Shown: positions 17,067-27,938, counted from the first letter of the stretch. The stretch is 64,000 nt of DNA from JACVRW01 sp963757815 (GCA_963757815.1 CAVWSN010000001.1:1-64000); one strand, 5' to 3'. The notes: generated from the letters alone by a model not told the origin. A program made the numbers and translations.

Positions 17067-18069
17067 CTACGGCGCCGGGTCGCCCGCCTCGAGCCACTCG
17101 CGCATCGACACGTGATGCGTCGCGCGCTCGCCGTCGGCGATCTCGCGCCGCAGCTCGCCGAGCAGCCCGTGGCGCTCGGCCACCACGTTGTGCTTGTGGA
17201 TCGTCTCGAGGTTCTCCTGTCGCGCCGAGATGAAGCCCATCTCGCCGACAGAGGCGAACTCCTCGCTCGCCATGCGCACCATCTCGCGCACGCAGTCCTC
17301 GACGAAGCGCGGGTGCATGTGCGCCTTCTCCACGACCTCGACCTCGTCCGAGCGCTTCATCAGCTCGTAGATCTCGGAGCTCATCGAGGCCTCGACGATC
17401 TTCGAGCAGCGTCTCGGCCTGGATCGAGTCCCCGCAGCTCTCGGGGCAGCCCACGTGCAGCGTGCCGATCCCGCGCTGGTTGTGCGTGGCCACCGGGACG
17501 GCCTCGAACACGCGCGCGATCTCGTCCTCGCTGAAGCCCTCGTCGGTGAGCCGCTCGTGTGAGCGCTCCATCACCAGCTCCTGCGCGCACGGGCAGGCGG
17601 TCATGCCCTGGGCCTCGACCCCGACGAGGCGGCGCGTGCCGCGCGCCGACGAGACCGCCGAGCCGAACAGCTTGTACATCTCCTGGGTCGGCGTTCCCGA
17701 CGCCGGGGCCGGCTTGTGCTCGGGGTAGTGCGCCGCGATCGTGACCTCGGCGCGGCGGGCGCCCTGGCGATCGCGCACGCGTTCGGCGATGTGCGACGCG
17801 AGCGTCTCGGCCTTGAAGGCCTCGCTGAGGATCACCTCGTCGATCGCCTCGTTGATGACCTCCTCGAAGCGCGACATGTGCGCGCCCTTCTGCTCCGGTC
17901 CCAAATCGACGAAGCACTCGAGCTCCGCGTAGTAGAGCTGCTCGTCCCCGTTGACGCTGATCCGGATGACCTTCTCCACGCCCGTCACGCCCACGCGCGA
18001 CAGGCTCACGTAGGTGGAAGGGCGGCGCGCCTGGACGTCGCTGCCGAGGAGTGCGATCCGCTCGGTCAT
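17067..18069 (-). CDS. GTP cyclohydrolase MptA/FolE2-type (one frameshift)
   Basis: From ATG 18069 the protein reads SLSRVGVTGVEKVIRISVNG, ELECFVDLGPEQKGAHMSRFEE, VEAQGMTACPCAQELVMERS and VATHNQRGIGTLHVG. The frame shifts near 17400, and the C-terminus continues as SEIYELMKRSDEVEVVEKAHMHPRFVED and ends WLEAGDP. The MTACPCAQ cysteine and nearby His/Glu are the metal ligands of the T-fold type IB cyclohydrolases, which make dihydroneopterin derivatives from GTP for folate or tetrahydromethanopterin-like pterins. The CPCAQ form is closer to archaeal MptA than to typical bacterial FolE2. Divergent from the sigma factor gene. Confidence 0.85.
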
Positions 18070-18262
18070 TAGGCCGCGACCCACGATACCGACGCTGCGC
18101 GCGATGCAAATCGCACAAACCCGTTGTACACTGGCCGCGGCTGGACGCTTTGGAATTTGGCCCACAGAGCTCAGCCCCTCGCGGCGTGTGCCGCGGACTG
18201 CAAAACCTGACAGTCGGACTGGCCCGGGCAGCGTTGCCACAGCGGCCTCAAGGAGCGAGGGG

Positions 18263-19394
<1,132 letters not shown>

Positions 19395-19411
<17 letters not shown>

Positions 19412-19982
19412 ACCACATCGTGGCGCCGCGCGGGAGAGCCGCGCGGCCGGTCTCCTCGAAGCCGAAGCTCGCGTAGTAGGGCACGTTCGCCGGGTTGGAC
19501 GTGTCGAGATAGACGGGCGCTTCTGCGTCCTCGAATACACGCGCGAGGAGGGCACGGCCGAGCCCCTTGCGCTGATGGGCGGGATCGACGGCGAGGAACC
19601 ACAGGAAGACGTGCTCGTCCTGCGGGTGCCCGCGGTCCTGGACGGCCGACGTTCTCAGCCCGCGCACGACCGGCGCCGGCCCCGCCAGCAGGAACCCCGG
19701 CACGTACTTGAGGAACGTCCACGCCGGAGGCGGATAGCGGCCGGCGCCGAAGGTGGCGGCGACGCCGGCGAGCTCGGCGGTCTCATCGAACGCCCCGTAG
19801 ATCGGCCCGCCATAGCGGTGCATGACCTTCAGCGCGGTGCGGTGATAGCGGAGCGCGACGACGCGGCGGTGGTTCCGCCGGTCCGGCCCGACGGCGAGCC
19901 AGCCGGGATCGTCGAGGAGCGCGTCGGTGATGACGCGGGCGGCGGCGCCGTAGTCGGCGCGCTCGAGGGGGCGAATCTCCAC
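19395..19982 (-). CDS. GNAT family N-acetyltransferase
   Basis: The 195-residue product has the GNAT order: IRPLERADYGAAARVITDAL at the start, an acceptor region with WTFLKYVPGFLLAGPAPVVRG, then HVFLWFLAVDPAHQRKGLGRALL containing the acetyl-CoA-binding Q/R-x-x-G-x-G/A loop, and VYLDTSNPANVPYYASFGFEETG at the end. Substrate unknown. Its stop lies inside the sigma factor's last codons on the opposite strand. Confidence 0.88.
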
Positions 19983-20005
19983 GCGCGGAGATCTTCTCCG
20001 AAGAG

Positions 20006-20410
20006 ATGCTTCCGCCGCGCGAGCAGGGCGATTTCGGAGAGCGGGCCGCGCTCGTATTGGCTCGTCGGTCAGCGGCGCGCACGTCTCGATCCCGTTCGGG
20101 CACAGCCCTCACTACGACCTGGTCGCGGACATCGACGGCCGGCTTGCTGCGAGTGCAGGTCAAGACCTCGGTGTGCCGCTACAAGGGGCGGTGGGAGGTG
20201 ACCCTCTGCACGCGCGGCGGCAACCAAAGTTGGAACGGATTGGTCAAGCGGCTCGACCCATCGCCGCTTCGACTAGGTGTTCGCGCTCGTCGAGCGACGG
20301 GCGGCAATGGTTCATCCCGCGCCGAGCGCATCGGAGGCGGAGCGCGGATCCTCCTCGGCGGCCCGAAGTACGCGGAGTTCGAGGTCGACCCGGGGAGAAC
20401 CGATACCTAA
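20006..20410 (+). pseudogene. Group I intron-type PD-(D/E)XK endonuclease, multiply frameshifted
   Basis: Pieces in different frames can be joined: QGDFGERAA, then SGAHVSIPFGHSPHYDLVADIDG, then LLRVQVKTSVCRYKGRWEVT, CTRGGNQSWNG, then DGRQWFIP, then AERIGGGARILLGGPKYAEFEV. The D-x(n)-Q-V-K core and the flanking lines match the group I intron-associated PD-(D/E)XK nuclease family. At least three frame changes lie within 400 bp, more than in most neighbours. No intron is visible. It lies just before two tRNA genes. Confidence 0.6.
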
Positions 20411-20457
20411 GGCGCGCCCCACCGATCCGCCTCTACAATCGGCCTCTCCGACCGCCC

Positions 20458-20540
20458 GGGGGGATGTCCGAGTGGCCAAAGGAGAGCGGCTGTAAACGCG
20501 CTTGGCTCAGCCTACGCAGGTTCGAATCCTGCTCCCCCCA
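20458..20540 (+). tRNA. tRNA-Tyr (anticodon GTA)
   Basis: The acceptor stem is GGGGGGA/TCCCCCC with discriminator A and no encoded CCA. The T arm is GCAGG-TTCGAAT-CCTGC. The anticodon loop is CTGTAAA, and a long class II variable arm (TTGGCTCAGCCTA) follows, as expected for bacterial tRNA-Tyr. The 5' side of the anticodon stem appears one base short (GCGG opposite CGCGC). Restoring a C would give a perfect 5-bp stem, so a one-base deletion is suspected. Confidence 0.85.
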
Positions 20541-20551
20541 TCGACATACAC

Positions 20552-20624
20552 GCCGACGTAGCTCAGCCGGTAGAGCACCTCCATGGTAAGGAGGGGGTCC
20601 GGGGTTCGAGTCCCCGCGTCGGCT
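20552..20624 (+). tRNA. tRNA-Thr (anticodon GGT)
   Basis: A complete cloverleaf of 73 nt: acceptor GCCGACG/CGTCGGC, D arm GCTCAGCCGGTAGAGC, anticodon stem-loop CCTCC-ATGGTAA-GGAGG, and T arm CGGGG-TTCGAGT-CCCCG. CCA is not encoded. It is 11 nt downstream of tRNA-Tyr and probably part of the same transcript. Confidence 0.95.
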
Positions 20625-20645
20625 TCAGGTCCCAGTGGTCCGGCT

Positions 20646-21014
20646 CTACCAGGCCTGTCCGGCGCCGCAGGTCGGGCACGTCACGCAGGTCGTGACGGCC
20701 GCCGTGAAGCTATTCCCGCAGTGACACCGATACAGCGCCGCGTCTTCCGGCGTTCGTCGGGCTCGGCGCAGGGCGGCGGTCCTCGTTCGCGAAACGGGCG
20801 CGACGAGCGGGACCCGCCCCAGGGTGGGTGATCGACGCGATGCGCACGTGAGGGCGCGCTTCGCCGGGTTGGAAGCCGCTTGTCGAGGTTTCCGCGTTTC
20901 AATCACGCCGGGCTCTCCGCGCGCGGCGCGTAGTTCCGCCTCGTGCATATCCAGCTTCATCACCCCGGCGATGATCCGGTCGCGGGCGAGATGGCGGAGG
21001 TCTGGATAGTGCAT
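20646..21014 (-). CDS. Small protein with C-terminal zinc ribbon
   Basis: The C-terminal 30 residues contain YRCHCGNSF and CPTCGAGQAW, a two-knuckle zinc ribbon seen at the ends of many actinobacterial small proteins. The N-terminal part, taken from ATG 21014, is Arg/Ala-rich and less convincing. A shorter start nearer the ribbon is possible. Function unknown, and the role of the ribbon is likely nucleic-acid or protein binding. Confidence 0.45.
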   Translation of the reverse strand: MHYPDLRHLARDRIIAGVMKLDMHEAELRAARGEPGVIETRKPRQAASNPAKRALTCASRRSPTLGRVPLVAPVSRTRTAALRRARRTPEDAALYRCHCGNSFTAAVTTCVTCPTCGAGQAW

Positions 21015-21167
21015 GGCAGTCCTCTTTGATCGAGGTGTGAGCGGCTTGCCTCGGAAACCGTCCCACGCTCGCCATCAGCTGTCATCGCGGCCAGCGCCCA
21101 TTTCCAGTGCGGGCCAACCGAACCCTCGACCCTCCGGCTAGCTGGAAGGGGGAGGCCGGGTTTACCG

Positions 21168-21779
21168 TCAGCGCGAGATCTCGGTGCGTCTGGCCAGGCG
21201 GTAGAGGGTCGGCTCGGCGCGGCGGACCCGAGGGGGCATGTCCTCGGTCACAACCGACCGGACGTCCTCAAGGTCCCAGCCGTCGCCCAACAGAGAGACG
21301 ACGTGCTCCCGGTCCATCCCGCGCGGGAGGGTGATCCTCCGCCCTGCCTTGAACGCGACGAGGAGCAGCCTGGCTCCCGGAGCCGCGAGCTGAGTCAGGC
21401 CGGCGGCGGCACCCTGGCGTGCCGAGTCCGGCAAGCCCTGGATGCAGCCGAAGTCGTAGACGAGGCTGTAGCCGGGCTCGAGGCCGAGCCTCCCCAGCAC
21501 ACCCACGTCGGCCCGGATCCACTGCACCTCCACGCCGTCCTCGGCCGCCCGTTCCTTGGCCCTCGCCAAGGCCTTGTCGACCAGCTCGACCGCCGTGACC
21601 TGCCAGCCCTGCGCCGCCAGATGGACGGCATCCCGCCCCGATCCGCAACCGATGTCGAGCGCCCGACCGGGTTCCATGGCAAGCGGACCCTCGAACAGCG
21701 GCCGCCATGCCTCTGCAACGTTCCGTCGCTCCCACGGCGCCACACCGAGCGCGTACATCAGGCGGTAAGGAGGGGCCAT
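21168..21779 (-). CDS. Class I SAM-dependent methyltransferase
   Basis: The 203-residue protein has motif I ALDIGCGSGRDAVHLA, an acidic end of strand two in VTAVELVDKALARAKE, and RADVGVLGRL followed by SLVYDFGCIQGL as motif IV region. ATG 21779 was chosen because the fold starts soon after it (APPYRLMYALGVAPWERR). The open frame extends further but without recognisable sequence. The acceptor substrate is unknown. Divergent from the glycosidase gene. Confidence 0.82.
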   Translation of the reverse strand: MAPPYRLMYALGVAPWERRNVAEAWRPLFEGPLAMEPGRALDIGCGSGRDAVHLAAQGWQVTAVELVDKALARAKERAAEDGVEVQWIRADVGVLGRLGLEPGYSLVYDFGCIQGLPDSARQGAAAGLTQLAAPGARLLLVAFKAGRRITLPRGMDREHVVSLLGDGWDLEDVRSVVTEDMPPRVRRAEPTLYRLARRTEISR

Positions 21780-21855
21780 CCCCAACGGGACTCTACGGAC
21801 TGTTCCTGCGCGTTTGACCTGCAGCCGGCCCCGGGCATGGCTTGCCGGGGTAGAG

Positions 21856-24397
21856 GTGCTTCGCCGGAGATTCATCGCACTGCTCGTCGCCTGCCTGACG
21901 CTCACCGGAGCGGCCGGCGCGCAGGCCGCACCCGAGCTGTCCGTCTCCGACCGGCTCCAGGATCGCCGCTACCTCGCGTCATCAGAGCGGGCGTACTCGG
22001 TCGGTTTCGAGGATGGCCGCTTCTACGCCAACGGCTGGCACATCACCGGCGAGATGGGCGGGGTGTGGACGCCGCCGCTGAAGCTGGTGGACGGCGTCTG
22101 GTTCGGCATCGGCGACGAGTGGATCGGCCCGGCGACGGAGTTCCGCAGCGGCTGGGGCTACGCGGAGATGGACCTGCCGCAGACCGCCGGGTTGCGGCTC
22201 CGGCGCACGGATTTCGCGCCGGACGGTCGCCGCGCGGTGCTGTTCGGGCTGCATCTGACGAACCCGGGCGCGGCGGAGCGGACCGTGACGGTGAGGGTCG
22301 ACGCGCACTCGGAGCTGCTGGGCGCCTACCCCTGGGGGTTCGACGGCGCGATCCCCAACGCCCGTGACAACCTGGCGGACAGCGCCGCCTTCGACGGCGA
22401 GGCGCTCGTCTTCCGCGAGCAGGGCAGCCTGCCTCACCCGAACGCGGAGGTGCACGACTGGGCCGCGCTCGTGGCGGCGGACCGGAGCCCGTCGTCGGGC
22501 GTCACCGGTGCAACCCACCGCGGCGACCAGGGCGACAACGTCTGCCGCGCCGAGGAGCCTCCGAGCCAGTGCGACGACGGCCCCTTCGGCCGCGGGCAGG
22601 GCGGCCAGCTGCGCTATCAGGTCACGGTGCCGGGCGGGCGCACGAGGACGCTCTGGGTGGCCGTCGCAGGCTCAGACAACGGCCTGGCCGAGGCGCGTTC
22701 CGAGCTCGCCGCAGCGCTGCGCGATCCGGAGCGGGCGCTCGCCGCCAAGATCGCCGCGCGCGAACGGCTCTCGGACTGGAGCCGGCTGTCGCTGCCGAAT
22801 GACCGCGCGCTCGAGGAGGGGCTCGACTGGGCCAAGCAGAACCTCGCCGACTCAACGCAGTTCGCCGAGGACCTCGAGATCCGCTGGGTCGACCAGGGCA
22901 GGCAGATATCCGCCGCCCGCCGGCACGCTTGGACGCGCCCGCTGGTTCGGCGCCGGCTTCCCGGACTATCCGTGGCTGTTCGCCACCGACGGCGAGTACA
23001 TGGCGTTCCCGGGGGTGGCGCTCGGCCAGTTCGAGACGGTCAAGGACCACATGCGCGCGCTGCGCACCGCCTCCGACATCGTGAACGAGCGCTCCGGCAA
23101 GGTCGGCCACGAGTTCGTGTCCGAGGGCTCGATGTGGTTCGGGCAGAACGCCGACCCGGGCAACACCGACGAGACCGCCAAGTTCCCGAGCGTCGTCGCG
23201 CTGGTCTGGCGCTGGACCGGCGATGACCGCTTCCGCGACGACATGTACGACTTCGCCAAGAGGAACCTGCGCTACATCGTGCGCGAGCTCGACGCCGACG
23301 GCGACGGCTGGCCCGAGGGCCTCGGCAACGTCGAGCGCGAGGGCATGGGCCCGGAGAAGCTGGACAACACCGTCTACTTCATCCGCGGCCTGTTCGATCT
23401 CGCCGACATGGCGCGCGCGAAGGGCGACGGGGCCACGCGCGCGTGGGCCGAGGGGCTCGCCCGCGACCTGCTCCGCCGGTTCGAGGCCGAGTGGTGGATG
23501 GATGGAGGAGAGCCTCCATGCGGACTCGCTCGGCGAGGCGGGCGAGAAGATCCAGCAGAAGCACTGGATCACGGTCACGCCGATGGAGGCGGAGCTGACC
23601 GTCGACGGCCGTCGCGCGTCCCGGGCCTGACGACGCTCGACCATGGGACACGCTCGCTGGCGCTGCACGAGACGCCCTGCTTCAGCGGCGAGCGGCCGCT
23701 CAACCGCGGCCTGTTCCACACCGGCTGCGGCGGCGGGCCCACGGGCGCCGGCGAGGCGACGATCTTCGGTCTGAACACCGCAATCCAGTCGGTCGGCGAG
23801 GGGAACTACGGGCGCCTCGCGGAGCAGCGGCGCTACACGGAGGCGAACATCGAGCCGATGTTCTCCGAGCCGGCACCGGCGGCACGCCGGACGAGCAGCC
23901 CGGCGCGCTCCCCGAGATCCTGCCGTCACCCGGTTTCGACGCGCCGGTCCGCGCGAAGCAACATCGACCGCTGCTGGACCTGCCGCGCGATGTTCATGCA
24001 GGCCTGGGGGCACTACGCCACCGCCTGGCCGGTGGTTCACCAGCACCTCGGCGTGCGGCCCGACCTGGGCCGCGGCGCGCTGACGGTCGTGCCGCAGGTG
24101 CCGCCCTACGAGGAGCGCATCGCGGGCCGCAACATCCGGCTCGGCGAGGGCGCCGTTGACGTCGTCGCCGCCGACAACGGGCGCCGACACCGCACGGTCG
24201 TCGAGACGGGGCTCCGCCTGCGCGACCTGACCGTGGGCCACACCGTGCCCCGCGACGCCCAGGTCACGCAGGTGCTGCTCGACGGCAACGAGGTGCGCCG
24301 TCCGATCCTGCGCGAGACCAACCGGGGCCTCGAAGTGCTGGCCGAGGTACCCGGCGGCGGGCGCGGCCGGCACGTGCTCGTGGTCGTGGCGGACTGA
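21856..24397 (+). CDS. Secreted glycogen-debranching-type glycosidase (amylo-alpha-1,6-glucosidase-like), frameshifted
   Basis: From GTG 21856 a signal peptide is read (FIALLVACLTLTGAAGAQAA). An N-terminal beta-sandwich with GFEDGRFYANGWHITGEMGG follows. The catalytic (alpha/alpha)6 barrel shows FGAGFPDYPWLFATDGEY, GKVGHEFVSEGSMWFGQNADPGNTDETAKFPSVV (in parts) and DADGDGWPEGLGNVERE. The last part has NIDRCWTCRAMFMQAWGHY and VHQHLGVRPDLGRG. The frame changes near 22930, 23505, 23612, 23880 and 23955. The product is about 845 residues when joined. Likely acts outside the cell on alpha-glucans or other oligosaccharides. Confidence 0.75.
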
Positions 24398-24411
24398 GCG
24401 CCCTCCAGGGC

Positions 24412-25146
24412 TCAGCGGCTGTCGTGGAAGATGATCCCGAGCGCGGTGCGCCGGCCGCGGGTCACGGTGCTCACGCCGTGGCGCAGCCCGACCCGGTGGT
24501 AGCCGTTCTTGCCCCGGTTGGGGCGCTCCCGCGTGGGGAAGATCACGAACGCGCCGCGCGGCGGCGTGAGCACGTGTGCGCGGCTCTGCGCGCGCGGCCG
24601 CTGCTCCATCAGCACGAACTCGCCGCCGTCGTAGTCCACTCCTGACTCCGACAGCACGGTCAGCACCTGGAAGGGGAAGTAGACGTCGCCGTACAGGTCC
24701 TGGTGCAGGGCGTTCCAGTCGCCCTCGTGGTAGCGCAGCATGAGCGGCGTCGGCCGCGTCTGGCCGGCCGCGCGGCAGCGCTCGAGTAGTTCGTCGTGCT
24801 CCAGGGGAAAGGTCGGGTTGTCGCCGCTCAGCAGCTCCGACCAGTCGTTGGCGATCGGCGCCAGGTGCCCGTAGAACGAGCCGCGCAGCTCGGCGATCGA
24901 CTCGGGCAGCGGATGGTCGAAGTAGCGGTAGCGACCGTCGCCGAAGCGGTGCCGCGCCATGTCGATCGTCGACCGGAACTCGCCCGCTTCGAACAGATCC
25001 TCCAACTCACGCGTTTCGCGCCTACGGAGGAGCGGGGCGGTTACGGCGAAGCCGCGCGTGTCGAGCTGATCGCGGAGGTCGTCCCAGCGCAGGGCGTCGA
25101 CGCGGTCGGTGAGCGAGGCGGAGGCGGGGCGGGTGGCGGTTGTCAT
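24412..25146 (-). CDS. 2OG-Fe(II) oxygenase superfamily protein
   Basis: The 244-residue protein has the iron triad as HQD in ALHQDLYGDVYFPFQ and a distal His in YHRVGLRHGVSTVTRG, with the following Arg as the probable 2-oxoglutarate ligand. SGVDYDGGEFVLMEQRPR and RGAFVIFPTRER form the double-stranded beta helix. This group hydroxylates protein or small-molecule targets, and prolyl hydroxylase-like annotations are common. The target here is unknown. Confidence 0.85.
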   Translation of the reverse strand: MTTATRPASASLTDRVDALRWDDLRDQLDTRGFAVTAPLLRRRETRELEDLFEAGEFRSTIDMARHRFGDGRYRYFDHPLPESIAELRGSFYGHLAPIANDWSELLSGDNPTFPLEHDELLERCRAAGQTRPTPLMLRYHEGDWNALHQDLYGDVYFPFQVLTVLSESGVDYDGGEFVLMEQRPRAQSRAHVLTPPRGAFVIFPTRERPNRGKNGYHRVGLRHGVSTVTRGRRTALGIIFHDSR

Positions 25147-25202
25147 TCCCTTAAGACGCCGGGCGGAGCCGCCCTGTGAGATCCGCGATCATTGCCGGCC
25201 AC

Positions 25203-26513
25203 ATGAGTCATCGAGTGGTCATCGTCGGCGGCGGCTTCGGCGGGCTGCAGGCCGCGCTCGCGCTCCGCAAGACGCCCGGAGTGGAGATCACGCTCGTCGA
25301 CCGGCGCAACTTCCATCTCTTCCAGCCGCTCACCTATCAGGTCGCGACCGGGGCGCTCTCACCCGCTGAGGTCTCTTATCCGCTGCGAGTGATCTTCAAG
25401 CGCAACGAGAACGTGCGCGTGGTGATGGCCGAGGTCACGGACATCGATCTGGACGCGCGCGAATTGCGGCTCGAGTCCGTTGCAGGGCGTTCCCGTTCCC
25501 ACGACGCTGCCCTACGACAGCCTGATCGTCGCCGGAGGGTCGCAGTACTCCTACTTCGGGCACGACGAATGGAAGGAGATCGCGCACGAGGTCAAGTCGC
25601 TCGAGAGCGCCCTCATGGTCAGGCGGCGCATCCTGAGCGCGTTCGAGGCAGCCGAGCTCGACCCGGACGACCGGACATCGCGCCGCCTGGCTCACGTTCG
25701 TCGTCGTGGGCGCCGGCCCGACCGGGGTCGAGATGGCCGGCCAGATCGCCGAGATGGCGAACGACACGATGCGTCGCGACTTCCGCGAGGTCGACCCGAG
25801 GAGCGCGAAGATCCTGCTCGTCGAGGCCGTCGACCGCGTGCTCGCGGGCTTCGCGCCCACGCTGTCCGGAAAGGCGGCGCGCCTGCTCGAAGGAGCTCGG
25901 CGTGACGCCGCTCCTGAACCGGACCGTCGTGGGGATCGACGAGGAGGGCGTCGACATCGAGCAGCCTGGCGGCGAGCGAGAGCGGATCGAGGCGCGCACC
26001 GTGATCTGGGCGGCCGGCGTCACTCCCTCCGAGATGGCGGCGACCCTCGGCGAGGCCACCGGCGCCGAGCTCGACAGGGCGGGACGGGTGACCGTCGAGC
26101 CCGACCTCACACTGCCCGGCCACCCGGAGGTGATCGCGCTCGGCGACATGGTGCGCGTTCGTGGCATGGAGCTGCTCCCGGGCGTAGCGCCGGTCGCAAT
26201 GCAGCAGGGGCGCTACGCGGCGCGCTCCCTCAAGTCACGGCTCGACGGCGAGCAGCCCCGGCCCTTCCGCTACATCGACAAGGGCAACCTCGCAACGATC
26301 GGCCGCGCTCGGGCCGTTGCCGAGATCAAGTGGCTCAAGCTGAGCGGGTTCATCGCCTGGGTCGCCTGGCTCGGCGTCCACCTCTTCTACCTGATCAGTT
26401 TCCGGAACCGGGTGCTCGTGCTGATCCAGTGGTTCTTCAGCTTCGCCACCCGCGGCCGCGGGGCCCGGCTGATCACCGGACAGGCAACCGAAATTGCCGC
26501 GAGGGACCGCTAG
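25203..26513 (+). CDS. ndh: Type II NADH dehydrogenase-like FAD oxidoreductase, frameshifted
   Basis: The ATG at 25203 opens directly on the FAD-binding motif HRVVIVGGGFGGLQAALAL. RRNFHLFQPLTYQVATGALS is the next typical Ndh block. After frame changes near 25480 and 25685 the NAD-binding motif TFVVVGAGPTGVEMAGQIAE is seen. A third change lies near 25885. The end has VIALGDMVRV, LPGVAPVAMQQGRYAA, and a C-terminal amphipathic or membrane segment (FIAWVAWLGVHLFYLISF) that docks Ndh to the membrane. The enzyme passes electrons from NADH to quinone. Confidence 0.85.
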   Translation: MSHRVVIVGGGFGGLQAALALRKTPGVEITLVDRRNFHLFQPLTYQVATGALSPAEVSYPLRVIFKRNENVRVVMAEVTDIDLDARELRLESVAGRSRSHDAALRQPDRRRRVAVLLLRARRMEGDRARGQVARERPHGQAAHPERVRGSRARPGRPDIAPPGSRSSSWAPARPGSRWPARSPRWRTTRCVATSARSTRGARRSCSSRPSTACSRASRPRCPERRRACSKELGVTPLLNRTVVGIDEEGVDIEQPGGERERIEARTVIWAAGVTPSEMAATLGEATGAELDRAGRVTVEPDLTLPGHPEVIALGDMVRVRGMELLPGVAPVAMQQGRYAARSLKSRLDGEQPRPFRYIDKGNLATIGRARAVAEIKWLKLSGFIAWVAWLGVHLFYLISFRNRVLVLIQWFFSFATRGRGARLITGQATEIAARDR

Positions 26514-26590
26514 ACTGCCCGCTTGACCTCGCGGCCGGCCGCGTTCGTTCGTGTGCCTCCGGTCGCTCACGCCTAACCTTCCCAGGAGCC

Positions 26591-26755
26591 ATGGCTCGCG
26601 GAGACGTTCGAATCGCCGTCACCCTCGCGTGCGAGGAGTGCAAGCGGCGCAACTACCACACCGAGAAATCCAAGCGGAACAATCCGGATCGCATCGAGTT
26701 CCGGAAGTACTGCCGCTGGTGCGGCAAGCACACGCCGCACAAGGAAACCCGCTAG
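26591..26755 (+). CDS. rpmG: 50S ribosomal protein L33, zinc type
   Basis: 54 residues with two CxxC pairs (CEEC and CRWC), which bind zinc, plus the L33 signature RNNPDRIEFRKYC. AGGAG lies two bases before the ATG. As in many actinobacteria it opens the secE-nusG cluster. Confidence 0.96.
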   Translation: MARGDVRIAVTLACEECKRRNYHTEKSKRNNPDRIEFRKYCRWCGKHTPHKETR

Positions 26756-26759
26756 ACCG

Positions 26760-27395
26760 GTGGCGAGAGACCGTCAACGCGCGAAGCAGCGCCAAGCCGA
26801 ACGGCGGGCGCGGCGGCTGCCGAGCAGCAGGGCGAGCAGCGCGAGCCCGCCGGTCGACGACGGCAGCCCGCAGGAGCGGACGCCCGAGCGGACGCCCGCG
26901 CCGGTCGACGAGGGGAGGGCGTCCGAGCGCGGCGAGATCCTGGGCGATTCCAGCGGAGCGACTCCCGGCGTGCCAGGGGGCGCGCCGCCGGCGAATCGAG
27001 GGCGCGCCGCCCGAGGACCGTCGGCCGAGCACGAGGTCACCGAGGAGGAGGCGCTCCAGGAGATCGAGGACTGGGAGGTCGGCGAGGAGGACCACCTCAC
27101 CGAGGACGAGATCGACGCCGAGCTCGAGGCCGAGGAGGAGCTGGCAGGCCGGGGCGAGGAGGGCTTCGAGGTCCGCGGCCGCAGAGGACGCGACGAGGCC
27201 GAGAAGCACAAGGACCGGCCTCGGGTAATACAGTTCCTGATCGCAGTCTGGGCCGAGCTACAGCGGGTCCAGTGGCCGAATCGCCAGGCCATGATCACGC
27301 TCACCGGCGTGGTGCTCGGCTTCGTTTTGATCGCGGGCGGCTACCTGGGTCTCCTAGACGCGGTCTTCTCAGAACTGATCAAGGCAATCCTCTAA
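26760..27395 (+). CDS. secE: Preprotein translocase subunit SecE with long charged N-terminal extension
   Basis: The last 70 residues are classic SecE: FLIAVWAELQRVQWPNRQ on the cytoplasmic face, then one membrane helix (MITLTGVVLGFVLIAGGYLGLL). The preceding 140 residues are unusual: an Arg-rich start, a Pro/Ser/Gly part, and an acidic region with runs such as EEEALQEIEDWE and ELEAEEEL. Typical SecE is 60-120 residues, and this one is 211. It starts at GTG four bases after the L33 stop. Confidence 0.92.
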   Translation: MARDRQRAKQRQAERRARRLPSSRASSASPPVDDGSPQERTPERTPAPVDEGRASERGEILGDSSGATPGVPGGAPPANRGRAARGPSAEHEVTEEEALQEIEDWEVGEEDHLTEDEIDAELEAEEELAGRGEEGFEVRGRRGRDEAEKHKDRPRVIQFLIAVWAELQRVQWPNRQAMITLTGVVLGFVLIAGGYLGLLDAVFSELIKAIL

Positions 27396-27416
27396 GAGAC
27401 GCAGGTCCTTTTCCGC

Positions 27417-27938
27417 ATGTTCCGCTGGTACGCAGTCAACACCTACTCCGGTCACGAGAACAAGGTCAAGCAGAACCTTGAGCATCGACGCATCTCGCTC
27501 GGCCAGGAGAACAACATCCGCCAGATCGTCATCCCCACCGAGCAGGTGCAGGAGATGAAGGACGGGCAGAAGCAGACCAAGGAGCAGCGGACCATGCCCG
27601 GCTACCTGCTCGTGAACATGAACCTGACCGACGACTCCTGGCAGCTCGTCAAGAACACCCCGGGCGTGACCGGGTTCGTGGGCGCTTCGAACCAGCCGGT
27701 GCCGCTCAACCAGGGCGAGGTCGACCGCCTGCTCCATCGCGAGACCGCCGAGCGCCCGCGCACGCGCGCGCAGTTCGCGATCGGCGAGTCGGTCAAGGTG
27801 GTCTCCGGCCCGCTGTCGGACTTCTCCGGCGAGATCTCAGAGATCAACGAGGACGCAGCTAAGCTCAAGGTCCTCGTCTCGATCTTCGGCCGGGAGACGC
27901 CGGTCGAGGTCGGGTTCGACCAGGTCAAGAAGATCTAA
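27417..27938 (+). CDS. nusG: Transcription termination/antitermination protein NusG
   Basis: 173 residues. The NGN domain begins WYAVNTYSGHENKVKQNLEHR and includes MPGYLLVNM and NTPGVTGFVG. The KOW domain at the end has GESVKVVSGPLSDFSGEI. It binds RNA polymerase and couples it to Rho or the ribosome. The stop overlaps the rplK start (TAATG). Confidence 0.97.
   Translation: MFRWYAVNTYSGHENKVKQNLEHRRISLGQENNIRQIVIPTEQVQEMKDGQKQTKEQRTMPGYLLVNMNLTDDSWQLVKNTPGVTGFVGASNQPVPLNQGEVDRLLHRETAERPRTRAQFAIGESVKVVSGPLSDFSGEISEINEDAAKLKVLVSIFGRETPVEVGFDQVKKI

Noticed and set aside
18126..18140. TACACT as a -10 between mptA and rpoD
   Set aside because: No acceptable -35 at the right spacing, so too weak to list.
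26523..26577. TTGACC before rpmG as a promoter
   Set aside because: No -10-like hexamer at 16-19 bp. The next TAACCT is 43 bp away.
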